DNA from: Quisquiliibacterium transsilvanicum
Lineage (GTDB): Bacteria > Pseudomonadota > Gammaproteobacteria > Burkholderiales > Burkholderiaceae_E
Reading direction: 5' to 3'
DNA length: 64,000 bases
Assembly (NCBI RefSeq): GCF_014202215.1
Contig: NZ_JACHGB010000009.1
Coordinates: forward strand, 1-64,000
This document shows, piece by piece, positions 18,327 through 27,117 of this stretch (its first letter is position 1; the number at the start of each line of letters is the position of its first letter). The translations under genes and the position numbers were made by a program. A model generated the notes under the pieces. The model was not told the origin of the DNA. It worked only from the letters and a program-made list of their open reading frames with translations, and searched no databases.

Positions 18327-18356
18327 GCCGGAATTTTATCGGAAGCGCACCGCCGG

Positions 18357-19121
18357 TCAGCGATCGGCCCCGCCCGCGCCGGGGATTCCCGGCAGGGCGA
18401 TGCCCTGGGGCGTGCCGGGAACGCTGGCGGCCGCCTCGGGCGCGGACGCGGCCGGCGCATCGAAGCCCTGGGCCGGCGGGATCACCGGGACGATTCCTGG
18501 GATCGCGCCGGGCCTCGCCGGCGGCGTGTAGCCCGGCCGGGGCGCGGTGATCGCCGGGACCGACCCGCCGCCCGAGGCGCCCAGCGGCCGGGCGATCCGG
18601 GGCGCCGATCCGGATGGCGGGGTGAATCCGGGGTGGAGCCCGCCCGGGCGCGCCGGGCCGTTGCTGAGCAGGGACAGCGACGAGCGCTCCGGCGCGGCCA
18701 GTTCCACCTGGCGGCCGTTCTCGCCGATCAGCACGGTGTGCCCATTGACCGCGAGCAGGGTCTGCGTGGGCGTGACCGCCTCGCCGACCGCGAACGCCCT
18801 CGGGGGCTGGCCGTCCACCGAGAGGATCGCGCTGCCGCGGCTTTCCGCGGAGAGGACGCCCAGCACCGAGATGTTCGACGGCGCTGCCGCTACCGCACCC
18901 TGCGGCCCGGCGGCCGTGCCGAATAGATGCGCTGCGAGCCGCAGCTCGGGCAGCGCCTGGACGCCGCCCGCGGAGGCTGCCGGGGCGATCGGGGCTGCCG
19001 GCGCGAGCAGCTGCAGCATCCACCAGGCGGCGATCGCGCACAGCACGGCGACGCCGGCCAGCGTGCCGAGCCAGGCCGGCCAGCCGAGTGAGGAGAGGGG
19101 CGGGAAAGGACGTGTGCGCAT
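18357..19121 (-). CDS. gspC: Type II secretion system protein GspC-like (inner-membrane clamp)
   Basis: 254 residues. A single membrane helix at about 18-40 is followed by a periplasmic homology region (LAAHLFGTA ... [35 protein letters not shown] ... [12 protein letters not shown]), which in GspC binds the secretin GspD. The PDZ or coiled-coil end of classical GspC is replaced by about 100 residues rich in Pro, Gly and Ala. It is transcribed away from gspG, sharing the 115-base region between them. Assignment rests on the homology region and the context. Confidence 0.8.
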   Translation of the reverse strand: MRTRPFPPLSSLGWPAWLGTLAGVAVLCAIAAWWMLQLLAPAAPIAPAASAGGVQALPELRLAAHLFGTAAGPQGAVAAAPSNISVLGVLSAESRGSAILSVDGQPPRAFAVGEAVTPTQTLLAVNGHTVLIGENGRQVELAAPERSSLSLLSNGPARPGGLHPGFTPPSGSAPRIARPLGASGGGSVPAITAPRPGYTPPARPGAIPGIVPVIPPAQGFDAPAASAPEAAASVPGTPQGIALPGIPGAGGADR

Positions 19122-19192
19122 GCTGAGCCTGGTTGGGGCGGGCGGCCGCGCGCGCCTTGCGCCGCGGGGCCGGGGGCCCGGGACCCCGCTGG

Positions 19193-19198
19193 TATGAT
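19193..19198 (+). promoter_or_regulatory. -10 element of the gspG operon
   Basis: TATGAT lies 38 bases before the gspG ATG, giving a leader of about 32 bases with a CCGGAGA ribosome site. The -35 region is very GC-rich and not recognisable. Confidence 0.4.
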
Positions 19199-19236
19199 AG
19201 CCGCGACTCTTTACAGCACGTTTCCGGAGACGACGA

Positions 19237-19686
19237 ATGGCCCCGACGAACCGACCCCAGCCTTCAGCCGCGAAGCGCATGCGCGGCTTCACGCTGATCG
19301 AGGTCATGGTCGTGATCGTGATCCTCGGCGTGCTCGCCGCGCTGGTGGTCCCGCGGGTCATGAACCGGCCGGACGAGGCCCGCGCGGTCGCGGCCCGGCA
19401 GGACATTGCAGCGGTGATGCAGGCGCTGAAACTGTACCGGCTCGACAACCAGCGCTATCCCACCACTGAACAGGGCCTGCAGGCGCTGGTCTCGCGCCCG
19501 TCCGCCGGTCCCGAGGCGGCGAACTGGAAGTCCTACCTCGACAAACTCCCCATGGATCCCTGGGGCAAGCCCTATCAGTACCTGAACCCTGGCGTGCGCG
19601 GCGAAATCGACGTCTTCAGCTTCGGCGCCGACGGCCAGCCTGGCGGCGAGGGCGCCGACGGGGACGTCGGCTCGTGGAGCCTCTGA
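19237..19686 (+). CDS. gspG: Type II secretion major pseudopilin GspG
   Basis: A 149-residue prepilin-like protein. A short basic leader ends at Gly17, and the mature part begins FTLIEVMV with Glu at +5, followed by the hydrophobic helix. The C-terminal half shows the GspG signature [12 protein letters not shown], the PWGKPYQY segment and the calcium-site region DVFSFGADG. It forms the shaft of the pseudopilus and is processed by a GspO peptidase, which is not in this window. First gene of gspGHIJKLMN-DEF. Confidence 0.96.
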   Translation: MAPTNRPQPSAAKRMRGFTLIEVMVVIVILGVLAALVVPRVMNRPDEARAVAARQDIAAVMQALKLYRLDNQRYPTTEQGLQALVSRPSAGPEAANWKSYLDKLPMDPWGKPYQYLNPGVRGEIDVFSFGADGQPGGEGADGDVGSWSL

Positions 19687-20150
19687 GCCTGCGCCGTCCG
19701 CGGCCGCGCCAGCGCGGCTTCACCCTGATCGAGCTCCTGGTGGCGCTGGTCATCGCCGGAATCGCGCTGTCCATGGTCGCGATCAACGGGCTGCCTGGCG
19801 CGCAGCGCGGGCTGCGCTTCGAGGCGGAGCGGCTGGCGCAGCTCCTTTCGCTGGCCCGGGAAGAGGCCCAGGTGCGCGGCCAGCCGCTGCGGCTGCAGGC
19901 CGACGAATCCGGCTACCGTTTCCTGGTCCTGCGCGAGCGGCGCTGGCAGCCACTGGCGGACGACACGGATCTGCGCGCGCGCGCCTGGGACCAGCCCACG
20001 AGCCTCTCGGTGCAGCGCCCGGATGGGCGCGCCGAGGTCGAGTTCGGCCGCGATTCGGTCGACGTTCCGTTCACTCTCAGGCTCGCGCGCGACGATGCGA
20101 GCGTGCTCATCTCCGCCAATGGCCTCGGTTACTTCGAAGTCCGCCCCTGA
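19674..20150 (+). CDS. gspH: Type II secretion minor pseudopilin GspH
   Basis: 158 residues with a GTG start overlapping gspG by 13 bases. The leader ends at Gly15, and the mature N-terminus FTLIELLV carries Glu at +5. The remainder has the GspH layout (LARDDASVLIS, LGYFEVRP at the end). A minor pseudopilin near the tip of the filament. Confidence 0.9.
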   Translation: MEPLSLRRPRPRQRGFTLIELLVALVIAGIALSMVAINGLPGAQRGLRFEAERLAQLLSLAREEAQVRGQPLRLQADESGYRFLVLRERRWQPLADDTDLRARAWDQPTSLSVQRPDGRAEVEFGRDSVDVPFTLRLARDDASVLISANGLGYFEVRP

Positions 20151-20550
20151 GTCCGCTCAGTCCGATGCGCGACGCGCGCCCGCGGCGCGCCGGTCGGCGG
20201 GCTTCACGCTGGTCGAGGTGCTGGTCGCGCTGACCATCGTCTCGGTGGCGCTGATGGCTTCGCTGCGGGCGATCGGCTCGCTCGCCCAGGGCACCGCCGA
20301 TCTCAGGGCGCGCACGCTTGCGCAGTGGAGCGCGGAGAACCGGCTGTCCCGGATGCGCGTGCAGGCCGAATGGCCCGCCGTCGGCAGCTCGCGCTTCGAC
20401 TGCAGCCAGGCAGGCGTGGCGCTGGAGTGCCGCGAGAACGTGTTCGCCACGCCGAACGCGTCGTTCCGCCGCGTCGAGGTCTCGGTGCACGACCCGGCCA
20501 GCGGGCACCGCCACGCGCGGCTGGTCGGCTTCGCGACCAACCTGCCGTGA
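20119..20550 (+). CDS. gspI: Type II secretion minor pseudopilin GspI
   Basis: 143 residues. The only usable in-frame start before the prepilin motif is the ATG at 20119, inside the end of gspH (32-base overlap), giving a leader of 28 residues ending at Gly28. The mature N-terminus FTLVEVLVALTI has Glu at +5. The body shows the GspI-like ENRLSRMRV segment. GspI nucleates the tip complex with GspJ and GspK. Confidence 0.9.
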   Translation: MASVTSKSAPESAQSDARRAPAARRSAGFTLVEVLVALTIVSVALMASLRAIGSLAQGTADLRARTLAQWSAENRLSRMRVQAEWPAVGSSRFDCSQAGVALECRENVFATPNASFRRVEVSVHDPASGHRHARLVGFATNLP

Positions 20551-21221
20551 TGCGCAGCGCAGCCGGCGGGCGCCCGCCTGCGGTTCGCACCGTGACGCCC
20601 CGGAGCACCGTCCGGCATGCGCGCGGCTTCACGCTGATCGAGCTGCTGATCGCGGTGACGCTGATGGCCGTGCTCGCCGTGCTCGGCTGGCGCGGGCTCG
20701 ACTCGGTGCTCAGGGGGCGAGAGCACATCACCGAGAGCTCGGATGGGCTCAGGGCCTTGTCGGTGACCTTCACCCAGCTGGAGGACGACCTGCGGCGATC
20801 CTGGCCGACTCGGCTGCTGAACCCGGGCGTTCCCGCCATCGGCTTCGTCGTGGAGCAAGAGGGCGCGCCGCCCGCGATGCACCTGCTGCGCGAGCTGCCC
20901 CCGGAAAGCGGCCAGGCCCAGTTGCAGCGCGTGGTGTGGCGCCTGCGGGGCGGCGTCCTGGAGCGCGGCTTCGGCGGGTTCGCGATGGCGCGGCCCGACG
21001 CGATGGTTCCCCAGCCCCCCATGACCTGGCAGCCGCTGATCGGCGGCGTCGCCGCGCTTCACGTCCGCGGCTGGGTCGCAGGACGCGGCTGGCTGCCTTC
21101 TGCGGCGCTGGTCCAGGCCGGCGGCCTGCCGCCCGCGCAACTCGAGATCACCGGGATCGAGATGCTGGTCGAGCGCGACAACGGCGAGCGCGTGCTGCGC
21201 GTCTTTCCGGTGAGGGACTGA
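20550..21221 (+). CDS. gspJ: Type II secretion minor pseudopilin GspJ
   Basis: 223 residues with a TGATG junction to gspI. The leader ends at Gly26, and the mature N-terminus is FTLIELLIAVTL. Larger than GspH or GspI, as expected. The region FTQLEDDLRRSW and the VVWRLRGGVLER segment are typical of GspJ. Confidence 0.92.
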   Translation: MRSAAGGRPPAVRTVTPRSTVRHARGFTLIELLIAVTLMAVLAVLGWRGLDSVLRGREHITESSDGLRALSVTFTQLEDDLRRSWPTRLLNPGVPAIGFVVEQEGAPPAMHLLRELPPESGQAQLQRVVWRLRGGVLERGFGGFAMARPDAMVPQPPMTWQPLIGGVAALHVRGWVAGRGWLPSAALVQAGGLPPAQLEITGIEMLVERDNGERVLRVFPVRD

Positions 21222-21223
21222 GC

Positions 21224-22183
21224 ATGCGCCCCCCGCGCAGGGAAGGAACCGACCGCATGCGTGGCGCCGCCGGGCAGCGGGGCGTCGCGGTCGTCACTGC
21301 GCTGCTGGTGGTGATGCTTGCCACCACTGTCGTCGCAGGGCTCTTCGTGCGCGAGAGCGTGACGGTGCGATCGGTGGAGAACCGCCTTGCGCTGTCGCAG
21401 ACGCGCTGGGTCGAGCGGGCTGCGCTGGACTGGGCCAAGGTAATCCTGCGCGCGGATGCGCGCGGCGGCGTGGTCGATCATCTCGGCGAGCCGTGGGCGG
21501 TGCCGGTTGCAGAGACGCAGCTCGACGAGACGGTGACCGGCGGCGCGAAGATCGGCGGCAAGTCGCGGCCAGCGATGCTCGCGGGGCAGATTTTCGATGC
21601 GCAGGCGCGCTTCAATCTGGCGGCGATGGTGCAGGGCGGCCGGGTCTCGGATGTGCACCTGGCTGCGTTCCGCCGGCTGCTGTCGGTGCTGGGGCAGCCC
21701 GAGAGCCTCGCGGACATGGTGCTGTCACGTCTGCTGCGTAGCATTCCGCGCACCTTGGAAGGCAACACCGTCCCCCCCGAAGAGCTCGCCCTGCTGCGTC
21801 TCGATGACCTGCGCACCGTCCCCGGTTTCGACGCCGCGGTGATCGAGGCGCTGCGCCCGTTCGTCGTCGTTCTGCCCGAACCGACGCTCGTCAACGTGAA
21901 CACCGCGCCTGCCGAAGTGCTGGCAGCGCTGGTGCCGTCGCTCGAGCTCGGCGGCGCGCGGCGCTTCGTTGCGCGGCGCGAGCGCACCTACTTCAGGACC
22001 CTCGAGGAGGCGGCCCTCCAGATCGATGGCCAGCCGGTCCTGCCCGCAAACCTGCTGTCCGTCGGCTCGCGGTTTTTCATCGTGCGCGGGATGGTACGCT
22101 TCGATCGCGTCGAAACCACCAGCGAAACTCTGATCGCGCGTAGTTCCGATCGCGTCGACATCCTATGGCAGCAACGATACTGA
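21224..22183 (+). CDS. gspK: Type II secretion minor pseudopilin GspK
   Basis: 319 residues, the largest pseudopilin. The leader ends at Gly20 and is followed by VAVVTALLVVMLATT. The +5 residue is Thr rather than Glu, which is the normal GspK state and marks it as the tip subunit. Family landmarks are QIFDAQARFNLAAM, a helical domain and LVNVNTAPAEVLAAL. It starts 2 bases after gspJ and overlaps gspL by 19 bases. Confidence 0.93.
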   Translation: MRPPRREGTDRMRGAAGQRGVAVVTALLVVMLATTVVAGLFVRESVTVRSVENRLALSQTRWVERAALDWAKVILRADARGGVVDHLGEPWAVPVAETQLDETVTGGAKIGGKSRPAMLAGQIFDAQARFNLAAMVQGGRVSDVHLAAFRRLLSVLGQPESLADMVLSRLLRSIPRTLEGNTVPPEELALLRLDDLRTVPGFDAAVIEALRPFVVVLPEPTLVNVNTAPAEVLAALVPSLELGGARRFVARRERTYFRTLEEAALQIDGQPVLPANLLSVGSRFFIVRGMVRFDRVETTSETLIARSSDRVDILWQQRY

Positions 22184-23406
22184 AGCGTTCCGCGGTGGTC
22201 TGGGTTCCGCCCCGCTCGATCGGCGAGCGGGCGCTGGCGTCCGAGTCCTCGCTGGTCCTCGCGTTGCCGGGCAGCGAGGGCGGAACGACCCGCAGCAGCC
22301 TCGAGGCGATGCCCGGACTCCGGTCCGCGGTGCTGCTGTTCGACGCGCGCGACGTCACGCTGCTTCCCGTCACGCTGCCGCCGCTCTCCGGGGTGCGCCT
22401 GGCGCGCGCGATTCCCAACGTCGTCGAGGACTCCCTGCTGCAGGACGCACAGGCCTGCGCATTTGCGCTGGGCCCGCGGCTCGCGGACGGGCGCCGTCTG
22501 CTCGCGGTCATCGATCGCGGCTGGCTGGAGTTCGTCGTCGGCGCCTTCGAGCGGCGCGGCGTGCGCGTAACCGCGGCCTGGCCGACGCAGCTCACGCTGC
22601 CGCTGCGCGAGGCGCGCTGGTCGGTGGCGCAGGTTCATGGCGGGCTCGCGGTGCGCACCGGCCAGAACGACGGTTACGGCTGGACGGCCTCCGAGAACGC
22701 GGAGCTCGGCGCCGACGCGCTCTGCGCCGCGATCGACGCTGTCGCGCATGCCGGCGTCCGGCCCGCGGGCGTCGACGTCTTCGCCGATGCACCCGGCTGG
22801 CAGGAGGCGGCGGCGCAGGCCGCTGCGCGTCTCGGCTTGCCGGTGGACTGCAGTCCGCTGCCCCTGCCCGAACCCGCCCCGGTGGACCTGCTCTCGGCGC
22901 GCCAGGGCAATGCCGGCAGTCGCTGGCTTGCCGGCGTCGACTGGCGCGCCTGGCGGCTGCCCGCTGCGCTGGCGGCGGCCTGCGTGCTGGTCTTCCTGGC
23001 CGGGCTGAACCTGCACTGGGCGAGCCTGTCGCGCGAGCGCACCGACCTGCGCGTGCAGATGGAGCGGACGTTCCGCGAGGCCTTTCCGTCCGCCCAGGTG
23101 GTGGTGGATCCATTGCTGCAGATGCAGCGCCAGGTGAGCGAGCTGCGGCTGACGACCGGGCAGAGCGGGCCGGACGACTTCCTGCCGCTGGTCACCCGGT
23201 TCTCCGAGGCCCTGGGGCCGCGGGCGGTCGATGCGGTCGCGTCTCTGGAGTATCGGGATGGTCGCCTGCAGGTGCGGCTGCGCGAGGGCTTCCTCGCAGG
23301 CCCGTCGGCGGAGCAGGGCCTGCGCGCCGCCTGCCGGCAGCGCGGCCTGAAGCTCGAGCTCGACCCCCGGCAGCCGTCCACCGTTATCGTGGGGCCGCTC
23401 ACGTGA
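22165..23406 (+). CDS. gspL: Type II secretion inner-membrane protein GspL
   Basis: 413 residues. The cytoplasmic actin-like domain (about 1-260) recruits GspE. A membrane helix at about 270-290 (LPAALAAACVLVFLAGLNL) is followed by a periplasmic ferredoxin-like domain. It overlaps gspK and ends in GTGA overlap with gspM. It anchors the ATPase to the pseudopilus assembly platform. Confidence 0.9.
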   Translation: MAATILKRSAVVWVPPRSIGERALASESSLVLALPGSEGGTTRSSLEAMPGLRSAVLLFDARDVTLLPVTLPPLSGVRLARAIPNVVEDSLLQDAQACAFALGPRLADGRRLLAVIDRGWLEFVVGAFERRGVRVTAAWPTQLTLPLREARWSVAQVHGGLAVRTGQNDGYGWTASENAELGADALCAAIDAVAHAGVRPAGVDVFADAPGWQEAAAQAAARLGLPVDCSPLPLPEPAPVDLLSARQGNAGSRWLAGVDWRAWRLPAALAAACVLVFLAGLNLHWASLSRERTDLRVQMERTFREAFPSAQVVVDPLLQMQRQVSELRLTTGQSGPDDFLPLVTRFSEALGPRAVDAVASLEYRDGRLQVRLREGFLAGPSAEQGLRAACRQRGLKLELDPRQPSTVIVGPLT

Positions 23407-23903
23407 TCGAGGCCGCAATCCAGTACTGGCGTGGGCTCGCGCTACGCGAGCGCCGGCTGGTGTCGCTGGCGGGCGTGGTGCTCGCCCTGGGCGTCGTGTA
23501 TCTCGGCTTCTTTGAGCCGGCCTGGCAGGGGCGCAACAAGCTGCGCGCCGAGCTTCCCGCGCTGCGCACTCAGCTCTCCCAGGTCGCTGCGCTGGCCGGG
23601 GAAGCGCGGCAGCTGGGCGCGATGGCGCCGGTGGCCGGTTCGGTCGATGCCCTGAAGCGTTCCATCGAGCAGTCGGTGCAGGCCGCCGGGATGGGCTCCG
23701 GCCTTGCAGCGCTGGAGGTCTCCGACGGGCTGTTCGACCTGCGCTTCAAGGACGTTCCGCACGCCGGCTGGCTCGAATGGCTGGACACCACGGTGCGCGA
23801 GACCCGCCTGCGCGTGGCGACCGTCTCCATCACCCGCGAGGCGAGTCCCGGGGTGGTGTCGGTGCGGCTGGTGCTCGAGGCACCGTCGCGGGAGGGCCGC
23901 TGA
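23403..23903 (+). CDS. gspM: Type II secretion inner-membrane protein GspM
   Basis: 166 residues with a GTG start inside the gspL stop. A short cytoplasmic N-terminus is followed by one membrane helix (about 18-38), a heptad-like segment and a small periplasmic domain ending ASPGVVSVRLVLEAP. The family is poorly conserved; the call rests on topology, size and position after gspL. Confidence 0.88.
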   Translation: MIEAAIQYWRGLALRERRLVSLAGVVLALGVVYLGFFEPAWQGRNKLRAELPALRTQLSQVAALAGEARQLGAMAPVAGSVDALKRSIEQSVQAAGMGSGLAALEVSDGLFDLRFKDVPHAGWLEWLDTTVRETRLRVATVSITREASPGVVSVRLVLEAPSREGR

Positions 23904-24704
23904 GTGGCCGGCGGGATGCGGCGGCGCGGTCTCGGCCGCTGGCTGGCGCTGGCCCTGGCCGCGCTGCTGCCGGCGCTGCTGGTGGCGGCTATCTATGCGC
24001 CAGCCTCCTGGGCCGACCGTGCCCTCGATCGCGCCAGCCTCGGGCGGGTGCGCCTGGCCGACGCCGAGGGGACGATCTGGCGCGGGCAGGGCAGGCTGGT
24101 CGTCGCCGATCCCTCGGCCATGGGCGCAGACGGCCCGGTGGTCGACGGTTTTGCGCTGCCGGGCACGGTGGACTGGACGCTCTCGGTGCTGCCGCTGATG
24201 CTGGGCATCATCGACGCGAACCTGTCGCTCGGTTCGATGCCCGAGCCGGTGAGCATCGGCGGGCATCCGGCCGAGGTGCGCATCGGCGCGGGAAGCCTCG
24301 ACCTTCCGTCAGTCGATCTGTCGAGGCTGGGATCCCCCTGGAATACAATCCGGCCATCCGCGGCGCTGTCGCTGCGTTGGGATTCCCTCACGATCCGGCA
24401 GGGGGTGCTCGACGGGCGCGTCAGCGTGGAGCTGCGCGATGCAGCCTCCGCGATGACCCCGGTGCGGCCCCTTGGCAGCTATCGCATCGACGTCACCGGC
24501 ACCGGTCAGGACGTGTCCCTCGCCCTGCGCACGCTCTCGGGGCCGCTTAAGCTGGAGGGCAGCGGACAATGGGCGCGACGCGCCGGCCTGAATTTCACCG
24601 CCTCGGCCAGCGCCGAGGGCGCCGAGAAATCCCGTTTGCAGTCGCTGCTCGCCCTGATCGGCCGGCGCGAGGGTGACCGGACGATCATCAGGATTGGGGG
24701 ATGA
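23904..24704 (+). CDS. gspN: Type II secretion protein GspN
   Basis: 266 residues with a GTG start directly after the gspM stop (an ATG 12 bases later is an alternative). It has an N-terminal membrane anchor (about 13-32), then the GspN-type ADAEGTIWRGQGRL motif and a beta-rich periplasmic body. An accessory subunit found in part of the family. It ends in ATGA overlap with gspD. Confidence 0.87.
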   Translation: MAGGMRRRGLGRWLALALAALLPALLVAAIYAPASWADRALDRASLGRVRLADAEGTIWRGQGRLVVADPSAMGADGPVVDGFALPGTVDWTLSVLPLMLGIIDANLSLGSMPEPVSIGGHPAEVRIGAGSLDLPSVDLSRLGSPWNTIRPSAALSLRWDSLTIRQGVLDGRVSVELRDAASAMTPVRPLGSYRIDVTGTGQDVSLALRTLSGPLKLEGSGQWARRAGLNFTASASAEGAEKSRLQSLLALIGRREGDRTIIRIGG

Positions 24705-27106
24705 TGTTGCGCATGCTGCGCGTTTTTGCCGCGGCCCGTGGGCCGCTCGAGGGGCGCATGCGTGCCTTCCTGCTGCTCGCGGCCGTCTGCCCGGCCCTGC
24801 TGGCCGGCCCGCCTTCGGCGCATGCGCAGTCCAGGCCCGGCAAGGTGCGCGCCGAGGCGCAGCCGCCCGAGCGCTCTTCCTCCGATCGAATCACGCTCAA
24901 CTTCAGGGATGCGGAGATCGACGCGGTGGTCGGCGCCTTTGGCCACCTGCTGAACCGCTCCTTCCTGATCGACCCGCGGGTGCGCGGCAAGATCACGCTG
25001 GAGACGCCAGTGCCGGTGACCCGGCAGAAGGCCTATGAGCTGCTGCAGGCCTCGCTGCGCGTGCAGGGCTTCGCGGTGGTGGAGAGCGGCCAGATTTCCC
25101 GGGTGGTGCCGGAGGCGGACGCCAAGCTGCAGTCGGGTCCGGTGTCGGTGGGCAGCGGCGCAGATCGCGGCGGCGATCAGGTGATGACGCAGATCTTCCG
25201 CCTGAATTACGAATCGGCGAGCAATTTGGTGCCGGTGCTTCGCCCCCTGATCACCGCCAACAACACCATCACCGCCTATCCGAGCAACAACTCGCTGGTG
25301 GTCACCGACTACGCGGCCAACCTGCAGCGGCTCGGCCGGATCATCGCCACGCTGGACACGCCGTCGACCAGCGACGTCGAGGTGATGCCGGTGCGTCATG
25401 CGCTCGCGAGTGACATCGCGGTCGCGGTGACGCGGATGCTCGACGACACCAGCCGCGCAGCGCAGGGCGCCCAGGTCGACCCCGGCCAGCGCGTGACCGT
25501 CATGGCCGATCCGCGGATCAACGCGGTGATGATCCGCACTCCCAGCCGCGCGAAGATGAACCTGGCCAAGAGCCTGGTGGTGCGCCTGGACCAGCCGAGC
25601 GAGCAGCCCGGCAACATCCATGTCGTCTACCTGCGCAACGCCGAGGCGGCGCGCCTGGCCGAGGTGCTGCGCGGCGTTCTTTCCGGCGACGGCGGGACCG
25701 GCGGCGCAGGCGGCGGCGCAGGCATGGGCGCCGCGGCAGGCACCATGGGGTCGGGCTTCTCGGCCCTCGGCGCCAGCGGTACCGGCGCCGGCGCGGGCGC
25801 GGGCGCTTCGCTCGGCGCGTCGACGGGCATGGGCGCTACGCCCAACACCGCGCAGGCGCTCGGTGCGACGCAGGGCGGCGCCCAGCAGCAGGGCGGCGGC
25901 AGCTTCCAGGCCGGCGGGGCGATCATCGCCGCCGATCCGTCGACCAACTCCCTGATCATCACCGCGCCCGCGCCGGTCTTTCGCAACCTGCGCGCAGTGA
26001 TCGAGCAGCTCGATGCCCGGCGCGCACAGGTCTTCATCGAGTCGCTGATCGTCGAGGTCACTGCCGAGAAGGCGGCCGAGCTCGGCGTGCAGTGGCAGTT
26101 CCTCAACGGCCTGGACGGCCGCAGCGGATCCAGCGTGATCGGCGGAACCAACCTCGGCGCGCGCAACGGCGGCTCCAACATCCTCGACCTGGCGGTCAAC
26201 CCGCTGTCGGCCGGCCAGGGCCTGAACCTCGGCGTGGTCAAAGGCGCGATCACGGTCGGCGGCGAGACCATCTTCAACCTCGGACTGCTGGCCCGCGCGC
26301 TCGAGTCGCGCGCCAACGCCAACATCCTCGCCACGCCCAACCTCCTCACGCTGGACAACGAGGAGGCGCGCATCATCATCGGCCAGAACGTGCCCTTCCT
26401 CACTGGGCAGTTCACTGCCACCGGCACCGGCGGCGCCTCGGTCAACCCCTTCCAGACGATCGAGCGGCGCGACGTCGGCACCACGCTGCGGGTCCGTCCG
26501 CAGATCTCCGAGTCCGGCAGCGTGCGCATGCAGATCTTCCAGGAGACCTCGAACGTCGCCAGCCAGACTGCGCAGGGCCTGATCACCAACCGGCGGGCGA
26601 TCGAATCGAACGTCCTGGTGGACGACGGCCAGATCGTGGTGCTGGGCGGCCTGATCGAGGAACGGGTCGAGGGCGGCGAATCGAAAGTGCCCGGGCTGGG
26701 CGACATCCCGGTGATGGGCCAGCTGTTCCGCTACGACAACCGCAAGCGGGTCAAGACCAACCTGCTGGTGTTCCTGCGCCCGGTGGTGCTGCGTGACGCC
26801 GCGGCGGCCCGCGGCGTGACCGCCGACCGCTACGATTACATGCAGCAGATGCGCGGCGATTCGCGCCTGCCGAAGCACTGGGCCCTGCCGGATTTCCAGC
26901 CGACCGAGCTCGCCCCGATGCCGTCCTTGCCGGGCAAGGCGGGGCAGGTGCCCGGCGTGCGCGAGCCCGCCAGCCTGGTGCCCGAGGTCGACGCCTCGGT
27001 CGCGCAGCGTCCGGCGCCGATCGAGGAGTCGCGTCCCGCGGTGATCCGCGGTGCGCCCAACGAGGTGTTCGTCCCGCTGCGCGCGCCCGGCGCGGGCGGC
27101 AACTGA
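24701..27106 (+). CDS. gspD: Type II secretion outer-membrane secretin GspD
   Basis: 801 residues. The N0 domain begins ITLNFRDAEIDAVVGAFGHLLN; N1-N3 repeats follow, then the secretin core with IIIGQNVPFLTGQ and the conserved end VPGLGDIPVMGQLFRYDNR. A Gly/Ala-rich, low-complexity insert of about 80 residues (about 328-405) interrupts N3. The ATG at 24701 overlaps gspN (ATGA), but an ATG at 24758, six bases after GAGGGG, gives a cleaner signal peptide (MRAFLLLAAVCPALL, cut after AHA). The tail beyond the core (about 75 residues) may be the S-domain or pilotin-binding region. Confidence 0.95.
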   Translation: MMLRMLRVFAAARGPLEGRMRAFLLLAAVCPALLAGPPSAHAQSRPGKVRAEAQPPERSSSDRITLNFRDAEIDAVVGAFGHLLNRSFLIDPRVRGKITLETPVPVTRQKAYELLQASLRVQGFAVVESGQISRVVPEADAKLQSGPVSVGSGADRGGDQVMTQIFRLNYESASNLVPVLRPLITANNTITAYPSNNSLVVTDYAANLQRLGRIIATLDTPSTSDVEVMPVRHALASDIAVAVTRMLDDTSRAAQGAQVDPGQRVTVMADPRINAVMIRTPSRAKMNLAKSLVVRLDQPSEQPGNIHVVYLRNAEAARLAEVLRGVLSGDGGTGGAGGGAGMGAAAGTMGSGFSALGASGTGAGAGAGASLGASTGMGATPNTAQALGATQGGAQQQGGGSFQAGGAIIAADPSTNSLIITAPAPVFRNLRAVIEQLDARRAQVFIESLIVEVTAEKAAELGVQWQFLNGLDGRSGSSVIGGTNLGARNGGSNILDLAVNPLSAGQGLNLGVVKGAITVGGETIFNLGLLARALESRANANILATPNLLTLDNEEARIIIGQNVPFLTGQFTATGTGGASVNPFQTIERRDVGTTLRVRPQISESGSVRMQIFQETSNVASQTAQGLITNRRAIESNVLVDDGQIVVLGGLIEERVEGGESKVPGLGDIPVMGQLFRYDNRKRVKTNLLVFLRPVVLRDAAAARGVTADRYDYMQQMRGDSRLPKHWALPDFQPTELAPMPSLPGKAGQVPGVREPASLVPEVDASVAQRPAPIEESRPAVIRGAPNEVFVPLRAPGAGGN

Positions 27107-27117
27107 GCGCCGCGGCG

